The translations under genes were made by a program, and so were the position numbers. Positions 9,113 through 16,866 of a stretch of 60,101 nt of DNA are shown here, in pieces. The DNA comes from Chitinophagaceae bacterium (GTDB lineage: Bacteria > Bacteroidota > Bacteroidia > Chitinophagales > Chitinophagaceae), in the NCBI GenBank assembly GCA_947375185.1, contig CANCEU010000010.1:1-60101 (forward strand), read 5' to 3'. Below the pieces are notes generated by a model, which was not told the origin of the DNA, did not search any database, and saw only the letters and a list, made by a program, of their open reading frames with translations. How positions within the stretch are numbered: position 1 is the stretch's first letter; every line of letters begins with the position of its first letter.

Positions 9113-9589
9113 ATGAGTGAAACTAATGTTTATGTTACCCAGGAGACTTTTGATAAGATGCGTGAGGAGTTACAAAAACTAAAATCGGTAGATCGTCCAG
9201 CCGCATCAAGAGCTATTGCTGAAGCTAGAGAAAAAGGGGATTTAAAAGAAAATGCCGAATACGATGCAGCAAAAGAAGCGCAAGGAATGTTAGAGTCCAA
9301 AATTAAACAATTGGAAGCTGCTATTTCTAATGCAAAAATTGTAGACACCAAAACCATTGATACAAGTAAGGTTACTATTTTAACAAAAGTGACGATTACG
9401 AATCAAGCTACTAAAAAAACAGTTACTTACCAATTGGTTGGTGAAAAAGAAGCAGATTTGAAAGCTGGTAAAATTTCGGCATCTTCTCCTATTGGCAAAG
9501 GATTAATTGGAAAAAAAGTTGGAGAAATTGCGGAAGTGCAAACACCTAATGGCACTATGAAATTTAAAGTAGACAACATTGCTATTTAA
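9113..9589 (+). CDS. greA: Transcription elongation factor GreA
   Basis: GreA binds the RNA polymerase secondary channel and stimulates cleavage of backtracked RNA. The 158-residue protein has the N-terminal coiled coil with the acidic tip pattern GDLKENAEYDAAKE and the C-terminal FKBP-like domain (PIGKGLIGKKVGE). I start at ATG 9113; an in-frame ATG at 9077 lies inside the leader hairpin and would add 12 residues foreign to the family. The HIT gene starts 7 bases after its stop. The leader carries a terminator-like hairpin. Confidence 0.97.
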   Translation: MSETNVYVTQETFDKMREELQKLKSVDRPAASRAIAEAREKGDLKENAEYDAAKEAQGMLESKIKQLEAAISNAKIVDTKTIDTSKVTILTKVTITNQATKKTVTYQLVGEKEADLKAGKISASSPIGKGLIGKKVGEIAEVQTPNGTMKFKVDNIAI

Positions 9590-9596
9590 TAAGCTG

Positions 9597-9992
9597 ATGA
9601 CTATTTTTTCAAAAATTATTAAAGGTGAAATTCCTTCTTATAAAATTGCTGAGACGGATTTATTCTTTGCGTTCTTGGATATCTTCCCTTTGCAAAAAGG
9701 ACATACCTTAATTGTGCCAAAAATAGAGGTAGATAAAATTTTTGATGTGCCAGATCATTTTTTAAATGAACTTATGCAATTTGCTAAACCTATCGCAAAA
9801 GCGATAGAATCTAGTTTTCCCTGTAATAGGGTAAGCATGGTAACGATTGGTTTAGAAGTTCCTCATGCGCATGTTCATTTAATCCCAATTAACACAGCGG
9901 AAGATATTAATTTTGCGCATCCAAAATTGCAATTAACTAATGAAGATTTTTTGCAAATTCAGAATTTGATTGTAAGTAAACTGGAGATATAA
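9597..9992 (+). CDS. HIT family hydrolase
   Basis: The 131-residue protein belongs to the histidine triad family of nucleotide hydrolases/transferases; the triad is HAHVHL at residues 90-95. The N-terminal FSKIIKGEIPSYKI and the PLQKGHTLIVPK segment are typical of HINT-like members acting on nucleoside phosphoramidates or adenylates. I start at ATG 9597, just after greA; an upstream TTG would overlap greA. Physiological substrate unknown. Confidence 0.93.
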   Translation: MTIFSKIIKGEIPSYKIAETDLFFAFLDIFPLQKGHTLIVPKIEVDKIFDVPDHFLNELMQFAKPIAKAIESSFPCNRVSMVTIGLEVPHAHVHLIPINTAEDINFAHPKLQLTNEDFLQIQNLIVSKLEI

Positions 9993-10019
9993 TTGAATAA
10001 ATAAAAGCGATCTCTTTTG

Positions 10020-10610
10020 TTATTTAACTTTAATCCTGCCAGGATTTTTTGTCATAAATGCTTCCCAGCCATTTGATTTTTTTGCGGTTTTAGAACCTTT
10101 GCCCGACTTAGCCATTACAGGCAAAACAGGCCCATTCATTTGGTATAAATGACAAAGTGCCACTCCGAGTGCATCTGTAGCATCAAAGTATTTGGGTTGT
10201 TTTTTGATGGATAAAATTTGTTCCAACATTTTCCAAACCATATCCTTATCCGCATTGCCATTACCTGTAATAGATTGCTTTACTTTTTTGGGAGCGTACT
10301 CTGTAACGGGTAAGTGATAATGCATGGCAGCAGCAATTGCCACGCCTTGTGCGCGCCCTAATTTTAGCATACTTTGCACATTCTTGCCAAAAAAAGGAGC
10401 TTCAATTGCAAAATCAGTTGGTTTATGATGTTCTATGAGTTCAATAATTTTAGCATGAATTAATTGAAGCCTAGCATAAATATCCTTTTCTTTTGTAAGT
10501 TTCAATACATCCATTTCAATTAATGTAGGCTTACTTCCACCTTTTAATAATGCATATCCAAGAATTTGTGTTCCTGGATCAATACCTAAAATTATTGGAG
10601 CCTTACTCAT
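10020..10610 (-). CDS. ruvC: Holliday junction resolvase RuvC
   Basis: RuvC cuts Holliday junctions handed over by RuvAB. The 196-residue protein has the four acidic catalytic residues of the family: Asp11 (GIDPGT), Glu70 (FAIEAPFFGKN), Asp143 and Asp146 (FDATDALGVA). A lysine/glycine-rich tail follows. I start at ATG 10610; a longer frame upstream is foreign to the family and would run through the promoter. ruvB lies in this window at 21823, about 11 kb away, not in an operon with ruvC. Confidence 0.95.
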   Translation of the reverse strand: MSKAPIILGIDPGTQILGYALLKGGSKPTLIEMDVLKLTKEKDIYARLQLIHAKIIELIEHHKPTDFAIEAPFFGKNVQSMLKLGRAQGVAIAAAMHYHLPVTEYAPKKVKQSITGNGNADKDMVWKMLEQILSIKKQPKYFDATDALGVALCHLYQMNGPVLPVMAKSGKGSKTAKKSNGWEAFMTKNPGRIKVK

Positions 10611-10616
10611 ATAGAA

Positions 10617-10624
10617 TAAAGTTA
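10617..10624 (-). promoter_or_regulatory. Putative -7 box of ruvC
   Basis: On the minus strand this reads TAACTTTA, one base from TAnnTTTG. The start would lie at or beside the ruvC ATG (10610). No clear -33 element; weak evidence. Confidence 0.3.
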
Positions 10625-10657
10625 CAGATATCATATCAAATTACGAACTTTGATATC

Positions 10658-11599
10658 ATGTTAAACGGCGTCTTCAATTTATTCATTTCGATCGGCAAAA
10701 AAACTATTGGATTTTTATTGTTCATTATTTGCAGTTTTGCAATTTACAATAAAGTGTTATCCAATGAAAGTTGGAGTCAATATGGGACAATATTGCGTAA
10801 GCTTATATTTTCAATTCCTTTTTATCAGTGGTTAATATTGCTATGCTTAATGAGTATTAATTTTTTGATTGAATCTATTAAATGGAAAAAGGCAGTATCC
10901 GAAAATAATTCAATCTCTTTATTAAATGCAATTAAAGGCGTATTGGTTGGTCAAACATTTGCATTTTTTACGCCTAATAGGATTGGCGAATATGCTGGTC
11001 GAACTCTTTTTTTGGAAAAAGGGAATAAGTTAATGGGTATCGCGCAACTTGGTTGGGCTTCTTATGCTCAATTATTAGTTACAATCATTGTTGGTGCTTT
11101 TGCATTGGCAATTAATTTGAGTCAATATGAATGGATTGGAAGTAATTTATTAATCTGGTTGCGATTAGGGATTCCAATAGTGGTATTGCTTGCAATTGTT
11201 TTGTTTTTTTATAAACATATTTGGAAAGGAAGGCTTGCTTTCTTAAATATTATTCAAATTGATTCAAAAGTAAAGATGCATTTATTTGGGCTTTCAATTA
11301 TTAGATATCTACTTTTTTTATTACAGTATGCATGGGTTGCTATTATGTTAAAAATGAACATTGAGTTTATTCCTTTAATACTTTCAGTGGCTACTCTTTT
11401 TTTATTTTTAAGTATCCTACCCACTATCAGCATCACGGAATTAGTGATTCGGGGCCAATTATTACTTATGATATTGGCGCCATTGTATCATGATAAAATG
11501 ATTATAATATCATTATCTTCTTTAATATGGGGTGTTAATTTTCTATTACCCTCTATTATTGGTGCTATCTTATTGTTAGGGTATCGATTAAATCGATAA
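10658..11599 (+). CDS. Lysylphosphatidylglycerol synthase TM-region/UPF0104-like membrane protein
   Basis: The 313-residue protein is almost all hydrophobic, with about seven to eight membrane segments. The stretch FAFFTPNRIGEYAGRTLFL in the first half matches the core of the UPF0104/LPG-synthase transmembrane family, whose members act as lipid flippases. The catalytic domain of lysyl-PG synthase is absent. I start at ATG 10658, because the open frame further up overlaps the ruvC 5' end. It is followed after 25 bases by a DUF3108 gene. Role inferred as envelope lipid handling. Confidence 0.75.
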   Translation: MLNGVFNLFISIGKKTIGFLLFIICSFAIYNKVLSNESWSQYGTILRKLIFSIPFYQWLILLCLMSINFLIESIKWKKAVSENNSISLLNAIKGVLVGQTFAFFTPNRIGEYAGRTLFLEKGNKLMGIAQLGWASYAQLLVTIIVGAFALAINLSQYEWIGSNLLIWLRLGIPIVVLLAIVLFFYKHIWKGRLAFLNIIQIDSKVKMHLFGLSIIRYLLFLLQYAWVAIMLKMNIEFIPLILSVATLFLFLSILPTISITELVIRGQLLLMILAPLYHDKMIIISLSSLIWGVNFLLPSIIGAILLLGYRLNR

Positions 11600-11624
11600 T
11601 TTTACGTGTAAATAGCTACTACTA

Positions 11625-12425
11625 ATGCATATTTTATTTCTATATTTTCTTTTTCCGATATTAAATCTTTTTACTTCAAAAGATAGTGGGCTTTGCAATC
11701 AGTCAAATACTTCATTTAATACTGGAGAGAAAATAGAGTATTCTATTTATTATAATGTTGTAGGATTGTATGTAAATGCGGGAAGTGCAGAATTTATAAC
11801 AACTGCAAGCAATTGGAATGGTGCGGAAGCATATAATTTTACGGCAATAGGAAAATCTAATAGTAAATATGATTGGATTTTTAAGGTTCGTGATAAATAT
11901 GAAAGTATTGTTGATGCACAAAGTTTATTGCCATATCAGTTTACTAGAAAAATAAATGAAGGTAAATTTCATCAAACAGAAACATTGGTATTTAATCAAA
12001 AGGCTAAGACAGTTGTTACTTCAACTGCTCCAGGCACATTTAAAACTGCAGACTGTACTTATGATGTGATTAGTGCCATTTATGCTGCTCGTAATATCAA
12101 CTTTACAAATATTCAAATCAATGATAAGGTTTATTTGAATTTCTTTTTAGACAAAGAATTATTCCCTTCTTATTTTAAATTTTTGGGCAGAGATGAAATT
12201 ACAACACGCTATGGCAAATTTAAGGTTATTAAATTAGCGCCGTTGTTAGTGAAGGGAACTGTTTTTAATGGAGGCGAAAAAATGATTGTATGGGTAACAG
12301 ATGATGAAAACCATATTCCAGTTCGTATTGAAACTCCCATTGTAGTTGGTAGTATCAAAGTGGATATGGTTGGCTATCAAAATTTAAGACATCCACTGAC
12401 TGCACTTATTAATATCAACGAATAA
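11625..12425 (+). CDS. DUF3108 domain protein
   Basis: The 266-residue protein has an N-terminal hydrophobic segment that looks like a signal peptide and then a beta-rich body starting FNTGEKIEYSIYYNVVGLYVNAG, the pattern of DUF3108. Later landmarks are YDWIFKVRDKYESIVD and PVRIETPIVVGSIKVDM. DUF3108 proteins are periplasmic or outer-membrane associated and of unknown role. It is the second gene after the flippase-like protein and may act with it. It converges on the MBL gene with no evident terminator in the 46-base gap. Confidence 0.8.
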   Translation: MHILFLYFLFPILNLFTSKDSGLCNQSNTSFNTGEKIEYSIYYNVVGLYVNAGSAEFITTASNWNGAEAYNFTAIGKSNSKYDWIFKVRDKYESIVDAQSLLPYQFTRKINEGKFHQTETLVFNQKAKTVVTSTAPGTFKTADCTYDVISAIYAARNINFTNIQINDKVYLNFFLDKELFPSYFKFLGRDEITTRYGKFKVIKLAPLLVKGTVFNGGEKMIVWVTDDENHIPVRIETPIVVGSIKVDMVGYQNLRHPLTALININE

Positions 12426-12471
12426 TGTTTTCGCTACACAAAAGTTTAAAAAACAACGTATAATTGCTACT

Positions 12472-13335
12472 TTAAATTGAGGATAGTTTAAATATATCTT
12501 TTGCTCTAATTCCTTTTTCGGTTAATTGTAAATTGCAACATTCATTTATAGGATCGTGCTCAAAAAATAATGTGTAATTTTTTTGCAAGGCTTCATTTAA
12601 AAATACTTCTTTTTCATTTAATGTTAATAGTGGCTGCATGTCATATCCCATCACATATGGAATGGGTATATGCCCCGTACTAGGTAATAGGTCGGCCATG
12701 TAAACAATTGTATGATCCTTGTATTCAATTTTGGGTAACAACATGCCCTCAGTATGCCCATTGACAACCAAGCAGCTTATATGAGTGCTAAAATATATTT
12801 CCTGTAAGGTGTCATTGCTTTTATAAGGAGGAATACTAATTAATTTTAATTGCCCTGACTGTTTAATGGGTAAAATATTCTCTTTTAAAAAAGATGCTTT
12901 TTCCCTTTTGTTAGGGTGCATAGCTAAATTCCACTGAGGCTCACTAATCCAATAGGTTGCATTAGGAAATACTGTAAATAATTCCCCATCCTTTTGCTCA
13001 ATTGCACCTCCGACATGGTCAAAATGCAAATGCGTAAGTAATACATCGGTAATGTCCAAACAGCTCATGTTTAAGCTGGTCAATGCTTCGCTTAATGGGA
13101 TCGTGTTGCTAGGATGGTAGTGACTGAAAAATTTATGATCTTGTTTATTGCCCATTCCAGTATCCACTAAAATTTTTTTATCGCCATCTATAATAAGTAA
13201 ACATCTTAATGACCAAGTGCATAAATTATTTTCATCTGCTGGATTGAGTTTATTCCAAATTGATTTTGGAACAACTCCAAACATAGCACCACCATCTAAT
13301 TTAAAATTTCCAGTTTTGATACTATACAGCTGCAT
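12472..13335 (-). CDS. MBL-fold metallo-hydrolase
   Basis: The 287-residue protein has the metallo-beta-lactamase metal motif THLHFDHVGG (HxHxDH), preceded by LLIDGDKKILVDTGMG and followed by VNGHTEGMLLPKI and FFEHDP as later metal ligands. The layout is that of AttM/lactonase-like or general MBL hydrolases; the substrate cannot be inferred. Its start overlaps the MFS gene end by 14 bases, so the two are translated from one message. Confidence 0.85.
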   Translation of the reverse strand: MQLYSIKTGNFKLDGGAMFGVVPKSIWNKLNPADENNLCTWSLRCLLIIDGDKKILVDTGMGNKQDHKFFSHYHPSNTIPLSEALTSLNMSCLDITDVLLTHLHFDHVGGAIEQKDGELFTVFPNATYWISEPQWNLAMHPNKREKASFLKENILPIKQSGQLKLISIPPYKSNDTLQEIYFSTHISCLVVNGHTEGMLLPKIEYKDHTIVYMADLLPSTGHIPIPYVMGYDMQPLLTLNEKEVFLNEALQKNYTLFFEHDPINECCNLQLTEKGIRAKDIFKLSSI

Positions 13336-14626
13336 TTTTTTCTAATTTTAATGAACGGTACAATAAAATAAATCCGATGATAAAAAATAGCCCTAAAGCC
13401 AATACAGAATTCCTTTGAGAGCCGGTAATCTCAGTTATTTTACCAAAACTTAACAAACCAATTACAATAGCAATTTTCTCTGTAACATCATAAAAGCTAA
13501 AATAACTTGTGGTGTCATGCGTTTCTGGCATTAATTTAGAATAGGTACTTCTGCTAACAGATTGAATGCCGCCCATAATAAATCCTACAATTATCGCTAA
13601 GATATAAAATTGGGTAATTCCACCTTCGGGAATATAATAGCCCAAGACACATCCTCCAACCCAAATTAATACAGCTAACATGAGTGTTTTTAAATTCCCC
13701 CAGTTGCTCGCTAATTTAGCCATTATGTTAGCACCAGGTATGGCAACAATTTGAATAATCAATATAGCAATAATTAAGTTATTGCCAGGAATTGCTAGTT
13801 CATGACTCCCATATAGTGCGGCCGCAAGCATGACTGTTTGTACCCCCATATTATAAAAGAAAAAGGAAACTAAAAATCGCTTAAGTTGTGGTAGATGTTT
13901 TAATTCATTCCATACTTTATGAAGTTCCAAGTATCCTTGTGAAATGATACTATTATTTTGATTTCCTTTAATACCAGTTCCATTCGGTAACCTGCCAATA
14001 GCTAACCATCCAAATGCTAACCACCAAATACCTACTAGTAAAAAAGATATTTTTGAAGCTTTTTCGCCGTCAATTCCAAACATAGTTGGGTTTAACACAA
14101 AAGCGAAGCAGATGAGTTGAAGTATTACAGATCCAATATATCCCATCACAAATCCCTTAGCACTAATTTTATCACGATCTTCGGGTGCTGCAATTTCTGG
14201 CAAGTAGGAATTGTAAAATACTAGACTGCTCCAAAAGCCTATACAAGCAATTATGATAGATATAAGCCCTATAAATTTATGTTGCTTGTCAAAAAAGTAC
14301 ATGCTTGCACATGCTAAACTACCCATGGTACAGAAGAATTGTAAAAATTGCTTTTTATTTCCTCTATAATCCGCTATGGATGATAATAATGGAGAGATGA
14401 TTGCAACGATGATAAATGCAAATGCTAATACGTAATCGTATAAAGCAGTATTAATGAATTTATAACCACCAATGGTTACATAATCAATAGTTTCATTATG
14501 CTCATCTCCAGTAACCCAATCATAATATCTTGGGAAAATGGTTGAGGTAATTACTAAGCTATAAACACTATTGGCCCAATCGTACATGGCCCATCCATTG
14601 ACTACTTTTTTCGATGCTGTCTGCAT
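13322..14626 (-). CDS. MFS transporter, UMF1 (Atg22-like) family
   Basis: The 434-residue protein has about 12 membrane helices. The N-terminal GWAMYDWANSVYSLVITSTIFPRYY is the hallmark of the UMF1/Atg22-like branch of the major facilitator superfamily; GFWSSLVFYNSYLPEIAAPEDRDKISAKG is also typical. Substrates in bacteria are unknown; the yeast relative is linked to amino-acid efflux from vacuoles. It overlaps the MBL hydrolase gene. A 10-bp inverted repeat lies just upstream of its ATG. Confidence 0.88.
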   Translation of the reverse strand: MQTASKKVVNGWAMYDWANSVYSLVITSTIFPRYYDWVTGDEHNETIDYVTIGGYKFINTALYDYVLAFAFIIVAIISPLLSSIADYRGNKKQFLQFFCTMGSLACASMYFFDKQHKFIGLISIIIACIGFWSSLVFYNSYLPEIAAPEDRDKISAKGFVMGYIGSVILQLICFAFVLNPTMFGIDGEKASKISFLLVGIWWLAFGWLAIGRLPNGTGIKGNQNNSIISQGYLELHKVWNELKHLPQLKRFLVSFFFYNMGVQTVMLAAALYGSHELAIPGNNLIIAILIIQIVAIPGANIMAKLASNWGNLKTLMLAVLIWVGGCVLGYYIPEGGITQFYILAIIVGFIMGGIQSVSRSTYSKLMPETHDTTSYFSFYDVTEKIAIVIGLLSFGKITEITGSQRNSVLALGLFFIIGFILLYRSLKLEKNAAV

Positions 14627-14628
14627 TG

Positions 14629-14668
14629 CTATCTATTTGTGTGATTAAATATACAAATAAATAGATAG
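14629..14668 (-). promoter_or_regulatory. Inverted repeat upstream of the MFS gene
   Basis: CTATCTATTT (14629-14638) and AAATAGATAG (14659-14668) form perfect 10-bp arms separated by 20 bases, starting 3 bases upstream of the MFS start codon. This could be an operator or a leader hairpin; no T-run follows in the direction of transcription. Confidence 0.5.
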
Positions 14669-14684
14669 TATAGTTGGCTAAAAA

Positions 14685-15485
14685 TTAAGCTGCTATTATC
14701 TTAGTGAATAATAAACTTAAAATAGTGATTCCCAGGACAATTCGGTACCAGCCGAACATAGCAAATCCTCTTTTTTGTATAAAATTGATAAAGAACCTCA
14801 CGCTAAGTAATGCAACTATAAATGCAATGGCACTGCCTATAATAAGGATAGTTAAATTATCATTTGAAAAAACTTCCTTATGTTCTTTATAGACATCTAG
14901 GGTGCTTTTTGCAGATGCGGCTAACATAGTTGGTACGGCTAAAAAGAAGGAAAATTCCGCAGCTGTCTTTTTAGTTAATTTTTGACTCATACCGCCTATT
15001 ATTGTTGCGGCACTGCGGCTTAATCCAGGGAATAGAATTGACAATACTTGAAAACAACCTACTATAAATGATTTTTTGTAACTCATTTCCTGAGATTCAT
15101 TTTCATTATTTGAGAATAGCTTGTCAATAAATAATAAAACAACGCCACCTGCAACCATTACGATTGCTATGATCCATAAATTCCCCAATACATTATCTAT
15201 GTATTTTTTTAATAATGCACCAAAAATCAATGCAGGAATAACTGCAACAATTAATTTTAAATAAAAGCTAACGTGTTTAAAATCAAAAAACTTTTTATAA
15301 TAAACAACTACTACCGAAGCGATTGCGGCTAACTGAATTACAATTTCAAACATTTTCACAAATGGATCTTCGGCATTAACCCCTAATAAAGGATTTGCAA
15401 ATTTCATATGTGCAGTACTAGAAATTGGTAAAAACTCTGTAATGCCCTCAATAATGGCAATGATAATAGATTGAAATGTGTTCAT
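14685..15485 (-). CDS. uppP: Undecaprenyl-diphosphatase UppP (BacA)
   Basis: UppP dephosphorylates undecaprenyl pyrophosphate in the inner membrane, recycling the lipid carrier for peptidoglycan and O-antigen. The 266-residue protein has the two family motifs: EGITEFLPISSTAH near the N-terminus and PGLSRSAATI in the middle, plus about eight hydrophobic segments. I start at ATG 15485; the open frame further upstream would run through the hairpin at 15501-15533. It lies in the Bacteroidota ftsX-DUF3098-uppP cluster. Confidence 0.96.
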   Translation of the reverse strand: MNTFQSIIIAIIEGITEFLPISSTAHMKFANPLLGVNAEDPFVKMFEIVIQLAAIASVVVVYYKKFFDFKHVSFYLKLIVAVIPALIFGALLKKYIDNVLGNLWIIAIVMVAGGVVLLFIDKLFSNNENESQEMSYKKSFIVGCFQVLSILFPGLSRSAATIIGGMSQKLTKKTAAEFSFFLAVPTMLAASAKSTLDVYKEHKEVFSNDNLTILIIGSAIAFIVALLSVRFFINFIQKRGFAMFGWYRIVLGITILSLLFTKIIAA

Positions 15486-15500
15486 TTGAATAGTTAGGTT

Positions 15501-15533
15501 ATTAAAAGCGATGAACCAGTCATCGCTTTTAAT
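15501..15533 (-). terminator. Terminator-like hairpin between DUF3098 gene and uppP
   Basis: ATTAAAAGCGATGA (15501-15514) and TCATCGCTTTTAAT (15520-15533) form a perfect 14-bp stem with a 5-nt loop. The A/T-rich ends give a U-rich 3' arm on the minus strand (CTTTTAAT). It sits only 16 bases upstream of the uppP start, inside what looks like one operon, so it may attenuate or process the message. Confidence 0.65.
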
Positions 15534-15549
15534 GTATTTAAAAGTGAAT

Positions 15550-15789
15550 TTAAGATTTTTTGAATATTGCGTAAATCTCAACTATGAATCCTGCAATAAT
15601 TACAATAGGTGCAAGTGTAATACGGCGAAAGCCATACACTTCATTTACATTGAATACATTTGGGTCGGCACTTTTTCCACCTGACATTAATAACATGCCC
15701 ATTAAAATTAATCCAGCGCCTATTAGCATCCATATATAATTTGATTTTCCAAAGAATGCTAGTGACTTATTGTTGTTATTCTGGCTCAT
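15550..15789 (-). CDS. DUF3098 small membrane protein
   Basis: This 79-residue protein has two membrane helices separated by a short loop with the pattern GGKSADPNVFNVNEVYGFRR, which matches DUF3098, a Bacteroidota-specific family placed between ftsX and uppP. The N-terminus is Asn-rich (SQNNNNKS). Function is unknown; conserved position next to cell-division and carrier-lipid genes suggests an envelope role. It follows ftsX with a 39-base gap. Confidence 0.85.
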   Translation of the reverse strand: MSQNNNNKSLAFFGKSNYIWMLIGAGLILMGMLLMSGGKSADPNVFNVNEVYGFRRITLAPIVIIAGFIVEIYAIFKKS

Positions 15790-15828
15790 ATTCGGTTATT
15801 TGAGAATTAAATGTAATGATATTTGTAA

Positions 15829-16704
15829 TTAGTACAATTCGTCTAGTTTCATTTTTAAATATTTTAACACACTGCGGTAGGTACTAAGTACTGATATGCC
15901 TACCCCAAGCACAATTAGGCCACCAAATAGCATTACGCTGGTACTAATGCCTTGTAGGGTTCTAATTTGTGGAAATTGACTTGTTGCCCATTCTACTAAT
16001 CCAAATAATAAAAATATAGCGATAAATGCACTAATCAATCCATTCAAAAGGGCTCGAATTAGCAGTGGTTTGGAAATGAAACCTCGAGTTGCGCCTACCA
16101 TTTGCATGGTCTTAATTAAAAAACGATTGCTAAACATAGCTAAGCGAATAGTATTGTCAATACTCACTATTACAATAATGCAAAGAACAATTGATAATAC
16201 TAAAAAGATAAGCCCAATTTTAGTTGTTCGTTCATTTAAGTTAGTTACCAAGCTTTTTGGATAAGAGATGTCTGCAACTTCATTTTTAAAATTGGTTTCA
16301 ATAGCAGTGCTAATTTTTGTTAAGCTATCTACATTTACATAGTTTGCTTTTGCAAAAAAATCGACACTCTCGGGTAAAGGGTTAACTTCCAATATTTTAC
16401 CCCAATCTTCGTTATTTTCTTTATTCCAAATTGCCTTTGCCTTTTCTTTATTTACATATTCCACATTCTTGGCATAGGGCTGACTTGTGATAAATTGTTG
16501 AATGTTGCCAATTGTATTTTTGTCGGCTGTCCTCAGGTAAACACTAATTCTTATGTCTTCCTTAAAATTATCCCCAATGGAATGTAGGTTTAAAAATAAC
16601 CAACCCATAATACCCATAATAAACAAAACAATGGCCACCCCTACAATGCTATAAATATAGTTGGGTTTACTGCGTTTTAAAGATCCTGATCCATTAACTG
16701 CCAT
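15829..16704 (-). CDS. ftsX: Cell division protein FtsX
   Basis: FtsX is the membrane partner of the ATPase FtsE and controls peptidoglycan hydrolases at the septum. The 291-residue protein has the FtsX topology: one N-terminal membrane helix (about 18-40), a periplasmic domain including SQPYAKNVEYVNKEKAKAIW, then three C-terminal helices with the MQMVGATRGFISKPLLIRAL permease segment. ftsE is not adjacent. Its promoter appears to be back to back with that of leuS. Confidence 0.93.
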   Translation of the reverse strand: MAVNGSGSLKRSKPNYIYSIVGVAIVLFIMGIMGWLFLNLHSIGDNFKEDIRISVYLRTADKNTIGNIQQFITSQPYAKNVEYVNKEKAKAIWNKENNEDWGKILEVNPLPESVDFFAKANYVNVDSLTKISTAIETNFKNEVADISYPKSLVTNLNERTTKIGLIFLVLSIVLCIIVIVSIDNTIRLAMFSNRFLIKTMQMVGATRGFISKPLLIRALLNGLISAFIAIFLLFGLVEWATSQFPQIRTLQGISTSVMLFGGLIVLGVGISVLSTYRSVLKYLKMKLDELY

Positions 16705-16730
16705 AGCATTAAAATTTTATTTGTTCGCTT

Positions 16731-16771
16731 TGCAAATGTACGGTTTTGAACGCTAATGGCTTACATTTGCA
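16731..16771. promoter_or_regulatory. Symmetric divergent promoter region of ftsX and leuS
   Basis: TGCAAATGTA (16731-16740) and TACATTTGCA (16762-16771) are perfect 10-bp inverted arms 21 bases apart. Each arm contains TACATTTG, a TAnnTTTG -7 box, pointing outward: leftward for ftsX (start near 16726) and rightward for leuS (start near 16776). Clear -33 TTTG boxes are not seen on either strand. Confidence 0.5.
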
Positions 16772-16866
16772 TAGGCCGAATTATGCCTAATTTTTCCTAA
16801 AAATGGGGTAAATGGGTTAGGTCAAGATGAAAACCGAATAATTATAGATTTTTTAAGCAAAAGAAG

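Noticed and set aside
15486..15581. Longer N-terminus for UppP.
   Set aside because: The extra 32 residues would be translated from the hairpin at 15501-15533 and are absent from the family's normal start.
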